Source: Streptomyces sedi
GTDB lineage: Bacteria; Actinomycetota; Actinomycetes; Streptomycetales; Streptomycetaceae
NCBI RefSeq assembly: GCF_006335015.1
Contig: NZ_VDGT01000005.1
Span: 1-64,000 of the forward strand
DNA: 64,000 bases
Direction: 5' to 3'
Shown here: positions 48,150 to 56,321 of the stretch, in pieces
Layout of the letters: the number at the start of each line of letters is the position of its first letter
Position numbering within the stretch: the first letter of the stretch is position 1
Notes under the pieces: model-generated
What the model was told of the DNA's origin: nothing
Databases searched by the model: none
Seen by the model: the letters and a program-made list of their open reading frames with translations, nothing else
Position numbers and translations under genes: made by a program

Positions 48150-48815
48150 GCCGTCCCCGACGGGTGGCCGCGCCGCCCCGGGGAGGCCCACCATCGCAAT
48201 CCGGCCATTTCGGGGCCCTCGCGAGGCGCACCACGCCGAAGCCCCGGATTTTTACCAGATGATGAGGGAACACCGCCGGGCCCCCGGACCGCCCTCGCCA
48301 CCGGATCGCCACGTCAGACCCCTTCACACCCCGGCCGCGCCCCTCGCGCGCGCCGGGGGCGCGCACCCGGGCCGAGCCCGCGCTCCCTCCCTCTCGCCCG
48401 CGCGCCGAACGCCGCCGCACCCGCCCTGCCTGCGCAAAGCCGCAGCGCACGGCGACAGGGAGCGATCCCCGCGTGACCGAAACCCATGGGTTTCGGGCGT
48501 GGCTTTCGACCACGCGCCCCGTTCGTCCGCCGCGTTCCGCACCGAAAGAGGGCGTGACCAACCCCACACGAGAAGTCACCCACAGTGGTCAATCGGTGAA
48601 GAAAGCACCGGAGAAGCAAAGACGATCTTGCCCCGAAGCCCCGCCGGAGCCGCGCGGATTATCCCTTTCATCCGCCCGCTGGACGGTGCCCCGAAGCCAC
48701 CGCGAAGCCCCGATGAGCCCGCTGGCTTGCCGAGTTACCGCCGTGGGCCTATAGCATCGGAGGTAAGCCGCTTCGCTTCTGACGGGTGCGGCACTCTCCG
48801 CTACGAAGGTCTCTC
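48150..48815. other. 666-bp stretch without a convincing gene
   Basis: Between the CoA lyase and psd genes I find no frame with actinobacterial codon bias and a ribosome site. The left part is G/C-rich with proline/arginine pseudo-frames; 48475-48620 is less G/C-rich and mixed. The right end holds the psd promoter. This is where an acyl-CoA dehydrogenase and MaoC gene would be expected from the related Streptomyces locus, so it may mark a deletion. Confidence 0.5.
48727..48755 (+). promoter_or_regulatory. Vegetative-type promoter of psd-pssA
   Basis: TTGCCG (48727-48732), 17 bases, TATAGC (48750-48755): a housekeeping-sigma promoter with optimal spacing. Transcription would start near 48762, about 54 bases before the psd ATG. 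Confidence 0.65.
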
Positions 48816-49463
48816 ATGCCTCTCCGCTCTTCCTCTCTGCCCAGCGGCCGGGTACGTCTGGCCCGAGGTGCGTCAGCCTGGCTGCTCCCCACGGTCGCCA
48901 CCGCGGCAGTGAGCCTCGTCAAGGCGCGCGGGTCCGCCCGTTGGGCGACCGTTGCCGTGCCGACCACCGCTCTGGCCGCCGGAATGCTGTGGTTCTTCCG
49001 TGACCCGGAAAGGGAGATCGGCCAGGGCCGGGTGATCTGTCCCGCCGACGGGGTGGTGCAGAGCATCACCGACTGGCCGGACGGCAGGACGCGGGTGGCG
49101 ATCTTCATGAGCCCGTTGAACGTGCACGTCAACCGCGCGCCGGTCTCCGGCACCGTGGCCTCCGTGCAGCACATCCCCGGCGGTTACGTGCCCGCGTTCG
49201 ACAAGGAGAGCGACAACAACGAGCGCGTCGTCTGGCGTTTCGACAGCGAGCTCGGCGACCTGGAGATGGTGCAGATCGCCGGCGCGGTGGCCCGCCGGAT
49301 CGTGCCGTACGTGCCGCAGGGCTGCAAGGTCGAGCAGGGCGAGCGGGTCGGGCTGATCCGTTTCGGTTCCCGCGTCGACGTCTACCTGCCCGAGGGCATC
49401 GAGCCGGCCGTCGAGGTCGGCCAACGCACGACGGCGGGAGTGACACGTCTTGACCGTGATTGA
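48816..49463 (+). CDS. psd: Phosphatidylserine decarboxylase (archaetidylserine/PSD-II type)
   Basis: 215 residues. WFFRDPEREIGQGRVICPADG, IFMSPLNVHVNRAPVSG with the catalytic His, HIPGGYVPAFDKESDNNERV and the self-cleavage site RFGSRVDVYLP, where Gly184-Ser185 is split to give the pyruvoyl cofactor. It converts phosphatidylserine to phosphatidylethanolamine at the membrane. The short form with FGS rather than LGST is the type found in actinobacteria. ATG 48816 follows GAAGGT. It overlaps pssA by 14 bases, so the two consecutive enzymes of the pathway are made together. Confidence 0.95.
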   Translation: MPLRSSSLPSGRVRLARGASAWLLPTVATAAVSLVKARGSARWATVAVPTTALAAGMLWFFRDPEREIGQGRVICPADGVVQSITDWPDGRTRVAIFMSPLNVHVNRAPVSGTVASVQHIPGGYVPAFDKESDNNERVVWRFDSELGDLEMVQIAGAVARRIVPYVPQGCKVEQGERVGLIRFGSRVDVYLPEGIEPAVEVGQRTTAGVTRLDRD

Positions 49464-50304
49464 CCGCAAGCTCACGCGACGCTGGGCCGGCGCCGAGGAG
49501 GACGTCGATGACGACGACGCGATGTCGTTGTCGATGCGGCTGTCGATAGCGGACACCCTCACCCTGCTCAACGCCACGTGCGGGTTTCTCGCCGTCTACT
49601 TCACCACCACGGGCGTCCTGATCCCGCACCTGACCAACAGCGGCGACGCCGGGGTGGTGCGCAACAACGCGGCGACCGCCGTGCTGCTGATGCTGCTGGC
49701 CTCCGTGTTCGACCTCTGCGACGGGCTGGTGGCGCGGAAGCTGCGCTCCTCACCCATGGGCGCGGAGCTGGACAACCTGTCGGACCTGATCAGTTTCGGT
49801 CTGGCCCCGGCCTACTTCGTGCTGGTCTGGGGGATGGTGGTCGGCGATGTCCACGAGCCGCTCTCCGCACTGGCCGCGACGGTGGTGCTACTGGCCGTGG
49901 TGCTGCGGCTGGCCCGGTTCTCCTGTGTGACGATGCCGGACGGCGTCTTCCAGGGGATGCCGAGCCCCTTCGGCGCGCTCACGGTCGTCTCCATCGTCCT
50001 GCTCGAACTGCCCTTCACCCCCACGCTGCTGGCGATCGGCGGCGTCGCGTGGCTGATGGTGAGCCGCGTCGAGTACCCCAAGCCGCGCGGCACGCTCGCC
50101 GTCGCGATGCTCTCGTGGATCGTGTTGAGCATGGCGCTCCTCACCGCCTGGGCCTTCGACGCGCCCGGCGGGCTGCTGATGCTCCAGACCGCCTGCTCGC
50201 TCCAGCTGGTGCTGGGCGCGGTGATCCCGCTCTTCGCCATGTGCCGCCGGGTCTTCGCGTTCCGCGACAACCGTCGCGAGGCACGCGCCGGCGCCCAGTC
50301 CTGA
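49450..50304 (+). CDS. pssA: CDP-diacylglycerol-serine O-phosphatidyltransferase
   Basis: 284 residues with about seven membrane helices. The CDP-alcohol phosphotransferase motif D-x2-DG-x2-AR-x8-G-x3-D-x3-D is complete (FDLCDGLVARKLRSSPMG then AELDNLSD, near residue 90-115). It makes phosphatidylserine from CDP-diacylglycerol and serine, the substrate for Psd encoded immediately upstream. Start TTG 49450 (GTG 49456 is the alternative). The first 25 residues are acidic and cytosolic. Confidence 0.94.
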   Translation: MTVIDRKLTRRWAGAEEDVDDDDAMSLSMRLSIADTLTLLNATCGFLAVYFTTTGVLIPHLTNSGDAGVVRNNAATAVLLMLLASVFDLCDGLVARKLRSSPMGAELDNLSDLISFGLAPAYFVLVWGMVVGDVHEPLSALAATVVLLAVVLRLARFSCVTMPDGVFQGMPSPFGALTVVSIVLLELPFTPTLLAIGGVAWLMVSRVEYPKPRGTLAVAMLSWIVLSMALLTAWAFDAPGGLLMLQTACSLQLVLGAVIPLFAMCRRVFAFRDNRREARAGAQS

Positions 50305-50321
50305 GCCGCCGCCACGCTCTT

Positions 50322-50360
50322 CACTGACAGCCGTCGGGGACTCCCCGGCGGCTGTCAGTG
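50322..50360 (+). terminator. Hairpin terminator of the psd-pssA operon
   Basis: CACTGACAGCCGTCGGGG pairs with CCCCGGCGGCTGTCAGTG around ACT with one wobble pair, 18 bases after the pssA stop. Confidence 0.75.
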
Positions 50361-50380
50361 CTCCCGTGCACAATGGCGGC

Positions 50381-51028
50381 ATGAAGCTGACCAAGAAGGG
50401 CCACGCGTGTGTGCGGCTCACCGAGGGCGAGCGCACCCTGGTCATCGACCCCGGCGCCTTCAGCGAGCCGGACGCGGCACTGGGCGCCGACGCGCTGCTG
50501 ATCACGCACGAGCACCCCGACCACTTCGACGAGGGCAGGTTGCGCACCGCGCTGGAGGCCGACCCGGGGCTGCTGGTGCACGCGCCGCGCGCCGTCGCCG
50601 AGCGGCTGGACGGCGCCTTCCCCGGGCGGGTGCGCGTCGTCGGCCAGGGGGACGCCCTGGAGATCGCCGGCTTCTCCGTCGAGGTCCACGGCGAGCTGCA
50701 CGCGGTGATCCACCCCGACCTGCCGCGCGTGGCCAACGTCGGCTTCCTGGTGGACGGCGCGGTCTTCCACCCGGGAGACGCGTTCACCCTCCCCGGCCGG
50801 CCCGTGGAGACGCTGCTGCTGCCGCTGGCCGCCCCCTGGAGCAAGTTCTCCGAGGTCGTCGACTACGTGCGCGAGCTGGCCCCGCGCCGGGCCTACGCCG
50901 TGCACGACGGGCTGCTCTCCGACATCGGCCTCACCGTCTACGGGCGGAACCTGGGCCCCCAGGGCCCCGGCGTCGGCCCCACCGAGTACGCCAGGCTGGC
51001 GCCGGGCGAGTCCGTCGCCCTGGCCTGA
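50381..51028 (+). CDS. Metallo-beta-lactamase-fold hydrolase
   Basis: 215 residues. MKLTKKGHACVRLTEGERTLVIDPG, the zinc motif LLITHEHPDHFDE, LHAVIHPDLP, FHPGDAFTLP and YAVHDGLLSD: a UlaG-like MBL hydrolase of unknown substrate. ATG 50381 is chosen because it starts the conserved strand; in-frame GTG 50366 would add five residues. It lies 57 bases before the exonuclease III gene. Confidence 0.9.
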   Translation: MKLTKKGHACVRLTEGERTLVIDPGAFSEPDAALGADALLITHEHPDHFDEGRLRTALEADPGLLVHAPRAVAERLDGAFPGRVRVVGQGDALEIAGFSVEVHGELHAVIHPDLPRVANVGFLVDGAVFHPGDAFTLPGRPVETLLLPLAAPWSKFSEVVDYVRELAPRRAYAVHDGLLSDIGLTVYGRNLGPQGPGVGPTEYARLAPGESVALA

Positions 51029-51085
51029 CCCGGCCCCCGCCCCCTCCGATCCCCGAGCGACCACCGATCCCCCGAGAGAGCCGTC

Positions 51086-51874
51086 ATGCGCATCGCCACC
51101 TGGAACGTCAACTCGATCACCGTGCGGCTGGAGCGGCTGCTCGCCTGGCTGGAGCGGAGCCGGACCGACGTGCTCTGCCTCCAGGAGCTGAAGTGCGACG
51201 CCGCCGCCTTCCCGGCCGAGCCGCTGCGCGCCGCGGGCTACGAGGCCGCGGTCCACGCCGACGGCCGGTGGAACGGCGTGGCCGTCCTCTCCCGGGTCGG
51301 GCTGACCAACATCGCGCGCGGCCTCACCGGCGGCCCCGCGTTCAACGGCTCGGCCGAGCCCCGCGCGGTCGCGGCCGACTGCGGCGGGGTGCGGGTCTGG
51401 TCGGTCTACGTGCCGAACGGGCGCGAGGTGGGCCACGAGCACTTCGCCTACAAGCTGGCCTGGTTCTCGGCGCTGCGCGAGACGGTCGCCGAGGACGCGG
51501 CCGGCCGGACGCCGTTCGCGGTGCTCGGTGACTTCAACGTGGCGCCGACGGACCACGACGTCTACGACATCGGGCAGTTCGAGGGCGCGACCCATGTGAC
51601 CGAGGCGGAGCGCACCGCCCTGGCCGAGCTGCGCGGCACGGGCCTGACGGACGTGGTGCCCCGCCCGTTGAAGTACGACCGCCCGTTCACCTACTGGGAC
51701 TACCGGCAGCTGTGCTTCCCGAAGAACCGCGGGATGCGCATCGACCTGGTCTACGGCAACGCGCCGTTCACCGCCGCCGTCTCGGACGCCTATGTGGACC
51801 GGGAGGAGCGCAAGGGCAAGGGCGCCTCCGACCACGCGCCGGTGGTGGTGGACCTGTCCCTCGACGCGGGCTGA
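51086..51874 (+). CDS. xthA: Exodeoxyribonuclease III
   Basis: 262 residues. MRIATWNVNSITVRLERLLAWL, LCLQELKCD with catalytic Glu34, VYVPNGREVGHE, VLGDFNVAPTDHDVYD, RIDLVYGN and the C-terminal SDHAPVVVDL: the complete AP endonuclease/exonuclease III fold. It cuts DNA at abasic sites and degrades 3' ends during base-excision repair. ATG 51086 follows GAGAGAGCC. Confidence 0.95.
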   Translation: MRIATWNVNSITVRLERLLAWLERSRTDVLCLQELKCDAAAFPAEPLRAAGYEAAVHADGRWNGVAVLSRVGLTNIARGLTGGPAFNGSAEPRAVAADCGGVRVWSVYVPNGREVGHEHFAYKLAWFSALRETVAEDAAGRTPFAVLGDFNVAPTDHDVYDIGQFEGATHVTEAERTALAELRGTGLTDVVPRPLKYDRPFTYWDYRQLCFPKNRGMRIDLVYGNAPFTAAVSDAYVDREERKGKGASDHAPVVVDLSLDAG

Positions 51875-51983
51875 GCGACCCCACCTCCAAGTGGCGCCGC
51901 CTCACGTGGAGTTTGTGAACGGCGAGTGGCGAGAACCGCGCGCCGAGGCTGCCATTCGGTGTCCGGAGTGCGACCCTTGGGAC

Positions 51984-52406
51984 ATGAACATCCCTTTCCT
52001 GGACAACTGGCGCAGGCGGACGACGACCGTGACCGACGCCTGGTCGGACACCGAAGGGGTGGCCGCGCTGCTCGCCGAGTGCGAGCTGCTGCGGGCCCGG
52101 GCGCAGCGGGCCGGGCTCGTACTGGCCGACACTCCGGTCTCCCTGGAGGCGCTCGACCAGTTGAAGCCCCAATGGCGGGACGACCCCGAGGAGTTGCCGT
52201 GGCTGGCCAACGACGCCGGCCTCTATCTCGGCACGGTCATCGTGCGCTGCGTGCCGGGCGCCCGCTGGGGCCCCGGGCCCGACGGCCGACCGGTGGTCGT
52301 GATGGCCTCGGGCCGCCGGGTGGACGTGGCGGCGGTGGGCCAGGAGTGGGCCGAGGCCGGCGCCCCCGAGCTGTCGCAGGTCTTCGCCGAGGTGGCCGAG
52401 ACCTGA
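51984..52406 (+). CDS. DUF6278-like hypothetical protein
   Basis: 140 residues, no signal peptide or membrane helix. MNIPFLDNWRRRTTT, LLAECELLRARAQRAG, PWLANDAGLYLGTVIVRCVPGARWGPGPDGRPVVVMASGRRVDV (about 85-128) are the conserved parts. I recognise it as a Streptomyces conserved hypothetical, probably DUF6278. ATG 51984. It is convergent with the GntR gene. Confidence 0.75.
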   Translation: MNIPFLDNWRRRTTTVTDAWSDTEGVAALLAECELLRARAQRAGLVLADTPVSLEALDQLKPQWRDDPEELPWLANDAGLYLGTVIVRCVPGARWGPGPDGRPVVVMASGRRVDVAAVGQEWAEAGAPELSQVFAEVAET

Positions 52407-52437
52407 AGGAAAGCGGTCGGAGACGGCCGGGAAGGCG

Positions 52438-53202
52438 TCAGCCGCCGAACGGAATGACGTACTCCAGCCGCCAACGGTCCCCGGGGACGACCGTGTCGGA
52501 GGTCTCGACGGCACGGTCGTCCGCGTCGTAGTGGGTGCGTTCCACCGCCGTGACGCACTGGCCGGGGGAGCAGCCGAGCGCCTCGGCCTCCGCGCCGGTC
52601 GCCGGCCGGGAGCCGACCACCTCCCGGGCCCGCACCACCCGCACGCCGATCGCGGCGAACCTGCCGCGCACGCCGCGCCTGGCGTAGGGGCCGCGCTCCG
52701 GGTAGGCCACGTCGGTGTTCTCGGTGAGGGCCAACGGCTCCCAGCTGGTGGCGAGTTGCAGCGGCCGGCGGTCCGCAAGGTACTCGTACTGGGTGCACAT
52801 CACCCGCTCGCCCTGGGCGACGCCGAGCCGCTCGGCGATGCCGGGCGGCGCGACCGTGGGGGTGGAGACGGCCTCCCAGGTGATCTCCGGGTGGTCGGCC
52901 AACTCGCCGACCAGCGCCGTGACACCCGCCGCCAGCGGCGAGTCCACGGTGTCGGTGGAGCGCAGCAGCGCGCCGATGGGCGCCCGGTCGCTGACGAAGA
53001 CCCCCCGCCCGAACTGGCCGGTGGCGTACCCCGCCGCCTTGAGGACCCGGACCGCGCGGTCCACCGTCTGGTCGCTGGCCCCGTAGGCGCGCTTCAACTC
53101 GGCCCGGGAGGGGATGCGGGCCCCCACCCGCAGTGCCCCCTCGTCGATCTGGCGGCGCAGATCGTCCGCGATGCGCTGGTACATCGGCCGGCTGTCGCCC
53201 AT
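52438..53202 (-). CDS. GntR-family transcriptional regulator, HutC/UTRA subfamily
   Basis: 254 residues. Winged helix at about 5-75 (YQRIADDLRRQIDEGALRVG, IPSRAELKRAYGASDQTVDRAVRVLKAAG) and a UTRA ligand domain at about 105-245 (RPLQLATSWEPLALTENT, VVGSRPATGAEAEALGCSPG). Such members of the HutC group are numerous in Streptomyces and sense sugars or amino-acid derivatives. ATG 53202 follows AAAGGGAG. No obvious target operon adjoins it. Confidence 0.9.
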   Translation of the reverse strand: MGDSRPMYQRIADDLRRQIDEGALRVGARIPSRAELKRAYGASDQTVDRAVRVLKAAGYATGQFGRGVFVSDRAPIGALLRSTDTVDSPLAAGVTALVGELADHPEITWEAVSTPTVAPPGIAERLGVAQGERVMCTQYEYLADRRPLQLATSWEPLALTENTDVAYPERGPYARRGVRGRFAAIGVRVVRAREVVGSRPATGAEAEALGCSPGQCVTAVERTHYDADDRAVETSDTVVPGDRWRLEYVIPFGG

Positions 53203-53263
53203 CCGGGAACTCCCTTTCCACGGAGGCGTCCGTCCCCGCCCGCACAGGCTACGTCACACCGCG

Positions 53264-54004
53264 TCAGAGTTCCTTACTGGTGGTGAGCTTCGATGGCCGA
53301 CTGGTGGCCGCCTTGGTGACATCGGCGACCGTTTCCACCACATCCGCGCCGTATGCCTGGGAGTTGACGACCTTGAGCAGCAGGCAGAAGGTGCCGGAGG
53401 TGCCGTGCTTCCGCGCCAGCCGCGCATGGTGCCGGGCGAGATGGCGGGTGGCCGCCTGGTGGGTGACGGCGCGCTGGCCGCAGGCGAGGAAGACCGGGCG
53501 CTCGCCCTCCCCCGCGGTGAGCCTGGCCAGCAGGACGTACTCGGTGACTCCCGGCTCCAACCGGTAGCGCTCGCTGCCGATGTGGAGCGCACCGCGGTCG
53601 GGCCCCTCCGCCTCGGTGTCCACCAGCACGCCGGGGAGCAGGCTCGCGAGGTGCGCGGCCGTGCGCCGGTTGGCGACGGGCCCGCCGAGGCAGAACTCCG
53701 TGCGCTCCCCGAGGCTCTGCTGGGCGCCCTCCCCCGAGACGAGCTGGGCCGTGGCCCCGGAGTCCCTGACGACGGCGGACAGTTCCATGAGCGCCAGCAC
53801 GTCGCCGCGGGAGACCGCGCCGTCGGCCGAGGCGTCGCGGCCGACGACCAGCAGACACTCGGAGTTGTCGGGGAGCCCGAAGAAGTTCTGTCGCCGGCGC
53901 CGGGAGCGGGCGGCCAGCCGGCCGCGCAGCGCGACCCCCAACGCGAGGGCGACCAGCGCGGTGCCGGACACCGCTGCCACGAGCCGAAACGCTTCGTCAT
54001 CCAT
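53264..54004 (-). CDS. Hypothetical single-span membrane protein
   Basis: 246 residues. One hydrophobic segment near the start (LVAAVSGTALVALALGVAL, about 8-27) is followed by RRRR, so the rest is cytosolic by the positive-inside rule. The soluble part has LLVVGRDASADGAVSRGDVLALM, FCLGGPVANRRTAAHLASLL and PVFLACGQRAVTHQAATRHLARH, and looks like a Rossmann-like sensor domain. I do not recognise a named family. ATG 54004. It lies downstream of nothing obvious and 59 bases before the GntR gene on the same strand order. Confidence 0.75.
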   Translation of the reverse strand: MDDEAFRLVAAVSGTALVALALGVALRGRLAARSRRRRQNFFGLPDNSECLLVVGRDASADGAVSRGDVLALMELSAVVRDSGATAQLVSGEGAQQSLGERTEFCLGGPVANRRTAAHLASLLPGVLVDTEAEGPDRGALHIGSERYRLEPGVTEYVLLARLTAGEGERPVFLACGQRAVTHQAATRHLARHHARLARKHGTSGTFCLLLKVVNSQAYGADVVETVADVTKAATSRPSKLTTSKEL

Positions 54005-54154
54005 GGCCGGGAATCTACCGGCGCACGGGAGACGACACGAGCCCCTTCGCGCGGCAACGCACGGGGGTAGGCGCGGGAACGCGGGGCGCACGACGGGCGG
54101 TTCGCGCGGGTTTGGTGCGCTGTCGCACCGATTGGTTCCGGACAGATCTCGGGT

Positions 54155-55162
54155 TCAGCCGTCCTCCGTCTCCCCCGCGTAGCGACGGGCCAGCCCGTGG
54201 ACCGCCTCAGCGACGGCGGCACGCAGCCCTGGCGGGCCCAGCACCTCGGCCTCCTCGCCCAGCCGCAGCAGGTCGCCCACCGCGATCACCCGGTTCTCCA
54301 CGGGGAGTTCGACGACGCGCCAGCCGCGGACGTCCTCGGGTCCGGCGGCGGCCACGGCCTCGACGCCCGCCGCGCCGAAGAACATGGGGAACAGCCGGGC
54401 CGCGCGCGGCGAGATCCGCAGCCGCGCCACCTCACGGAAGCGGGCGGCCGTCAGCCGGTCGGTGAACTCCTGCCAGGAAGCCGCCAGTTCGAAACCCTCC
54501 GGGCGTTCGAAGCGCTCGCTCCCCAGCCGCACCCCGGTGAAGCGTGCCACCCGGTACCCGCGCACCCGCCGCTCCTCCTCCCCCGGGTGCCGGCGGAGGG
54601 CCATCAGGTACCAGATCCCGCCCTTGAGGACCAGGCCGAGCGGCCACAGCTCCCGTTCCCCCTCCCGGCGCCAGCTCCGGTAGTGGGCGCGGGCCGGCAG
54701 CTGCTCCCAGACGGCGCGCGCGAGCGTGGCCAGGTGGGGAACGGGCTCGCCCTCCCGGAACCAACCGGGCGCGTCGAGGTGGAAGCGTTCGGCGACCCGT
54801 TCCGCGCGCTCGGCCAGCTCGGCCGGGAGCGCGGCGCGGAGCTTCAGCTGGGCGGCGGCCAGTTCGGCACCCAGCCCCAACTCCCGTGCGGCGCCCGGCA
54901 CTCCGGCGAGGAAGAGGGACTCGGCCTGCCCGTCGGTCAGTCCGGTCAGCCGGGTGCGGTACCCCTCAAGCAGCCGGAACCCGCCGGCCGGCCCCCGGTC
55001 GGCGACCACCGGCACCCCGGAGCCGGCCAGCGCCTCGACGTCGCGGTAGACGGTCCGCACCGACACCTCAAGCTCGGCCGCCAGCTCGGGGGCGGTCAGC
55101 CGTCCCCGGTTCTGGAGCAGCAGGATCAACGAGAGCAGTCGGTCGGCGCGCACGTTCCCCAT
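54155..55162 (-). CDS. WYL-domain helix-turn-helix regulator (YafY/DeoR-like)
   Basis: 335 residues. An N-terminal HTH at about 5-60 (RLLSLILLLQNRGRLTAPELAAELEVSVRTVYRDVEAL), then the ligand-sensing WYL domain at about 140-230 (YRSWRREGERELWPLGLVLKGGIWYLMALRR) and a C-terminal WCX extension. ATG 55162. It is divergent from a DUF3224 gene with a perfect 11-bp-arm palindrome between, the standard arrangement for repression of both genes. Confidence 0.92.
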   Translation of the reverse strand: MGNVRADRLLSLILLLQNRGRLTAPELAAELEVSVRTVYRDVEALAGSGVPVVADRGPAGGFRLLEGYRTRLTGLTDGQAESLFLAGVPGAARELGLGAELAAAQLKLRAALPAELAERAERVAERFHLDAPGWFREGEPVPHLATLARAVWEQLPARAHYRSWRREGERELWPLGLVLKGGIWYLMALRRHPGEEERRVRGYRVARFTGVRLGSERFERPEGFELAASWQEFTDRLTAARFREVARLRISPRAARLFPMFFGAAGVEAVAAAGPEDVRGWRVVELPVENRVIAVGDLLRLGEEAEVLGPPGLRAAVAEAVHGLARRYAGETEDG

Positions 55163-55170
55163 TGTGCTCC

Positions 55171-55197
55171 GGTACCTGACAGAAGGTGTCAGGTACC
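55171..55197. promoter_or_regulatory. Palindromic operator between WYL regulator and DUF3224 genes
   Basis: GGTACCTGACA-GAAGG-TGTCAGGTACC is a perfect inverted repeat with 11-bp arms, 9 bases upstream of the regulator start. The CCTGACA/TGTCAGG core is typical for YafY-like regulators of Streptomyces. Confidence 0.8.
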
Positions 55198-55258
55198 GAA
55201 AGCAGAGTGGTCGCCGCACGACATGGAACGGTCATGTCGGCCAACTCTGGAGATCAAC

Positions 55259-55711
55259 ATGTCCACTGACTCGATCGACCGCGCCGTCGCCACCCACTCC
55301 GTCCGGATCACCGGCACCTTCGGCTACGCCGACTGGCAGGAGAGCCAGCTCTCCCCGGAGGGCGCGGAGGGAGCGAAACTGGCCACCGCCACGGTGCGCA
55401 ACAGCTACACGGGAGGCATCGAGGGCGAGGGACTGTGCACCTACGCCATCAGCTATCTGCCGAACGGGACCGGCGGCTTCACCGGGCTGGAGCTGGTGAC
55501 CGGGACGCTGGACGGCCGCGCCGGCTCGTTCGTCCTGCGCGAGCGGGGCACCTTCGCGGAGGATCACTCGCTGACCTGCGAGTTCACCGTGGCGCCCGGC
55601 AGCGGCACGGGGGCGCTCACGGGGCTGACGGGGGCGGGCGGCTTCGTCTTCGCGCCCGGTACCCAGGCCGTTCCCTTCGCCTTCGGCTACACCCTGCCCG
55701 AGGCCGGGTAG
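55259..55711 (+). CDS. DUF3224 domain protein
   Basis: 150 residues, a beta-barrel-like DUF3224 protein: YADWQESQLSPEGAEGAKLATATV, GEGLCTYAISYLPNGTGGFTGLELVTGTLDGRAGSFVLRERG and GTGALTGLTGAGGF. Function unknown; allene-oxide-cyclase-like folds are related. ATG 55259. Divergent from the WYL regulator and probably repressed by it. Confidence 0.92.
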   Translation: MSTDSIDRAVATHSVRITGTFGYADWQESQLSPEGAEGAKLATATVRNSYTGGIEGEGLCTYAISYLPNGTGGFTGLELVTGTLDGRAGSFVLRERGTFAEDHSLTCEFTVAPGSGTGALTGLTGAGGFVFAPGTQAVPFAFGYTLPEAG

Positions 55712-55798
55712 CCGGCGCGGCGACCGGGTACTCGGCGCGTTCGGCGGCCACCGGCGCGACGGCCGGTGGCCGGGAGGCGAGTGGAAGGAGCCCCCCGC

Positions 55799-56305
55799 AT
55801 GTCCAGGACGTCGATGTTCCCGCAGGCCCCGGTAGAGGAGGCCGACGCGACGGCCGGGCGGCCGGTGGTGGGCTCCTACCCCGACTACCCGGGCGCGCAG
55901 CGCGCCGTGGACTTCCTCTCCGACGACCACTTCCCGGTGGAGCGGACCGCCATCGTGGGCACCGACCTGCGGATGGTGGAGACGGTGCTCGGCCGACTGA
56001 CCCGGGGCAGGGCGGCCGGCGCCGGCGCGGGGGCGGGCGCCTGGTTCGGGCTGCTGATCGGCCTGCTGCTGTCGCTCTTCGCCGGCGGCGGCGCGAGCGT
56101 GCTGCTGCTGATCCTCAGCGGCGTGGTCTACGGCGCGCTCTTCGGCGCCGTCTTCGGCTTCGCCGGCCACGCGATGACCGGCGGCCGGCGGGACTTCGCC
56201 TCCCGCAGCCGGATCGTCGCCGCGCACTACGACGTGGTCGCCGACCCCGAGGTCTCCGAGGACGCCAAGAACCGGCTGATCAAGCTGGGGTGGCGCGAGA
56301 GCTGA
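55799..56305 (+). CDS. General stress protein 17M-like membrane protein
   Basis: 168 residues. The N-terminal YflT/GSP17M fold is shown by VVGSYPDYPGAQRAVDFLSDDHFPVERTAIVGTDL, followed by a glycine/alanine-rich pair of hydrophobic helices (about 75-125) and a short C-terminal tail. Related proteins accumulate under heat, salt and ethanol stress. ATG 55799 follows AAGGAG. Confidence 0.9.
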   Translation: MSRTSMFPQAPVEEADATAGRPVVGSYPDYPGAQRAVDFLSDDHFPVERTAIVGTDLRMVETVLGRLTRGRAAGAGAGAGAWFGLLIGLLLSLFAGGGASVLLLILSGVVYGALFGAVFGFAGHAMTGGRRDFASRSRIVAAHYDVVADPEVSEDAKNRLIKLGWRES

Positions 56306-56321
56306 GCCGGCCCAGGGGCGG

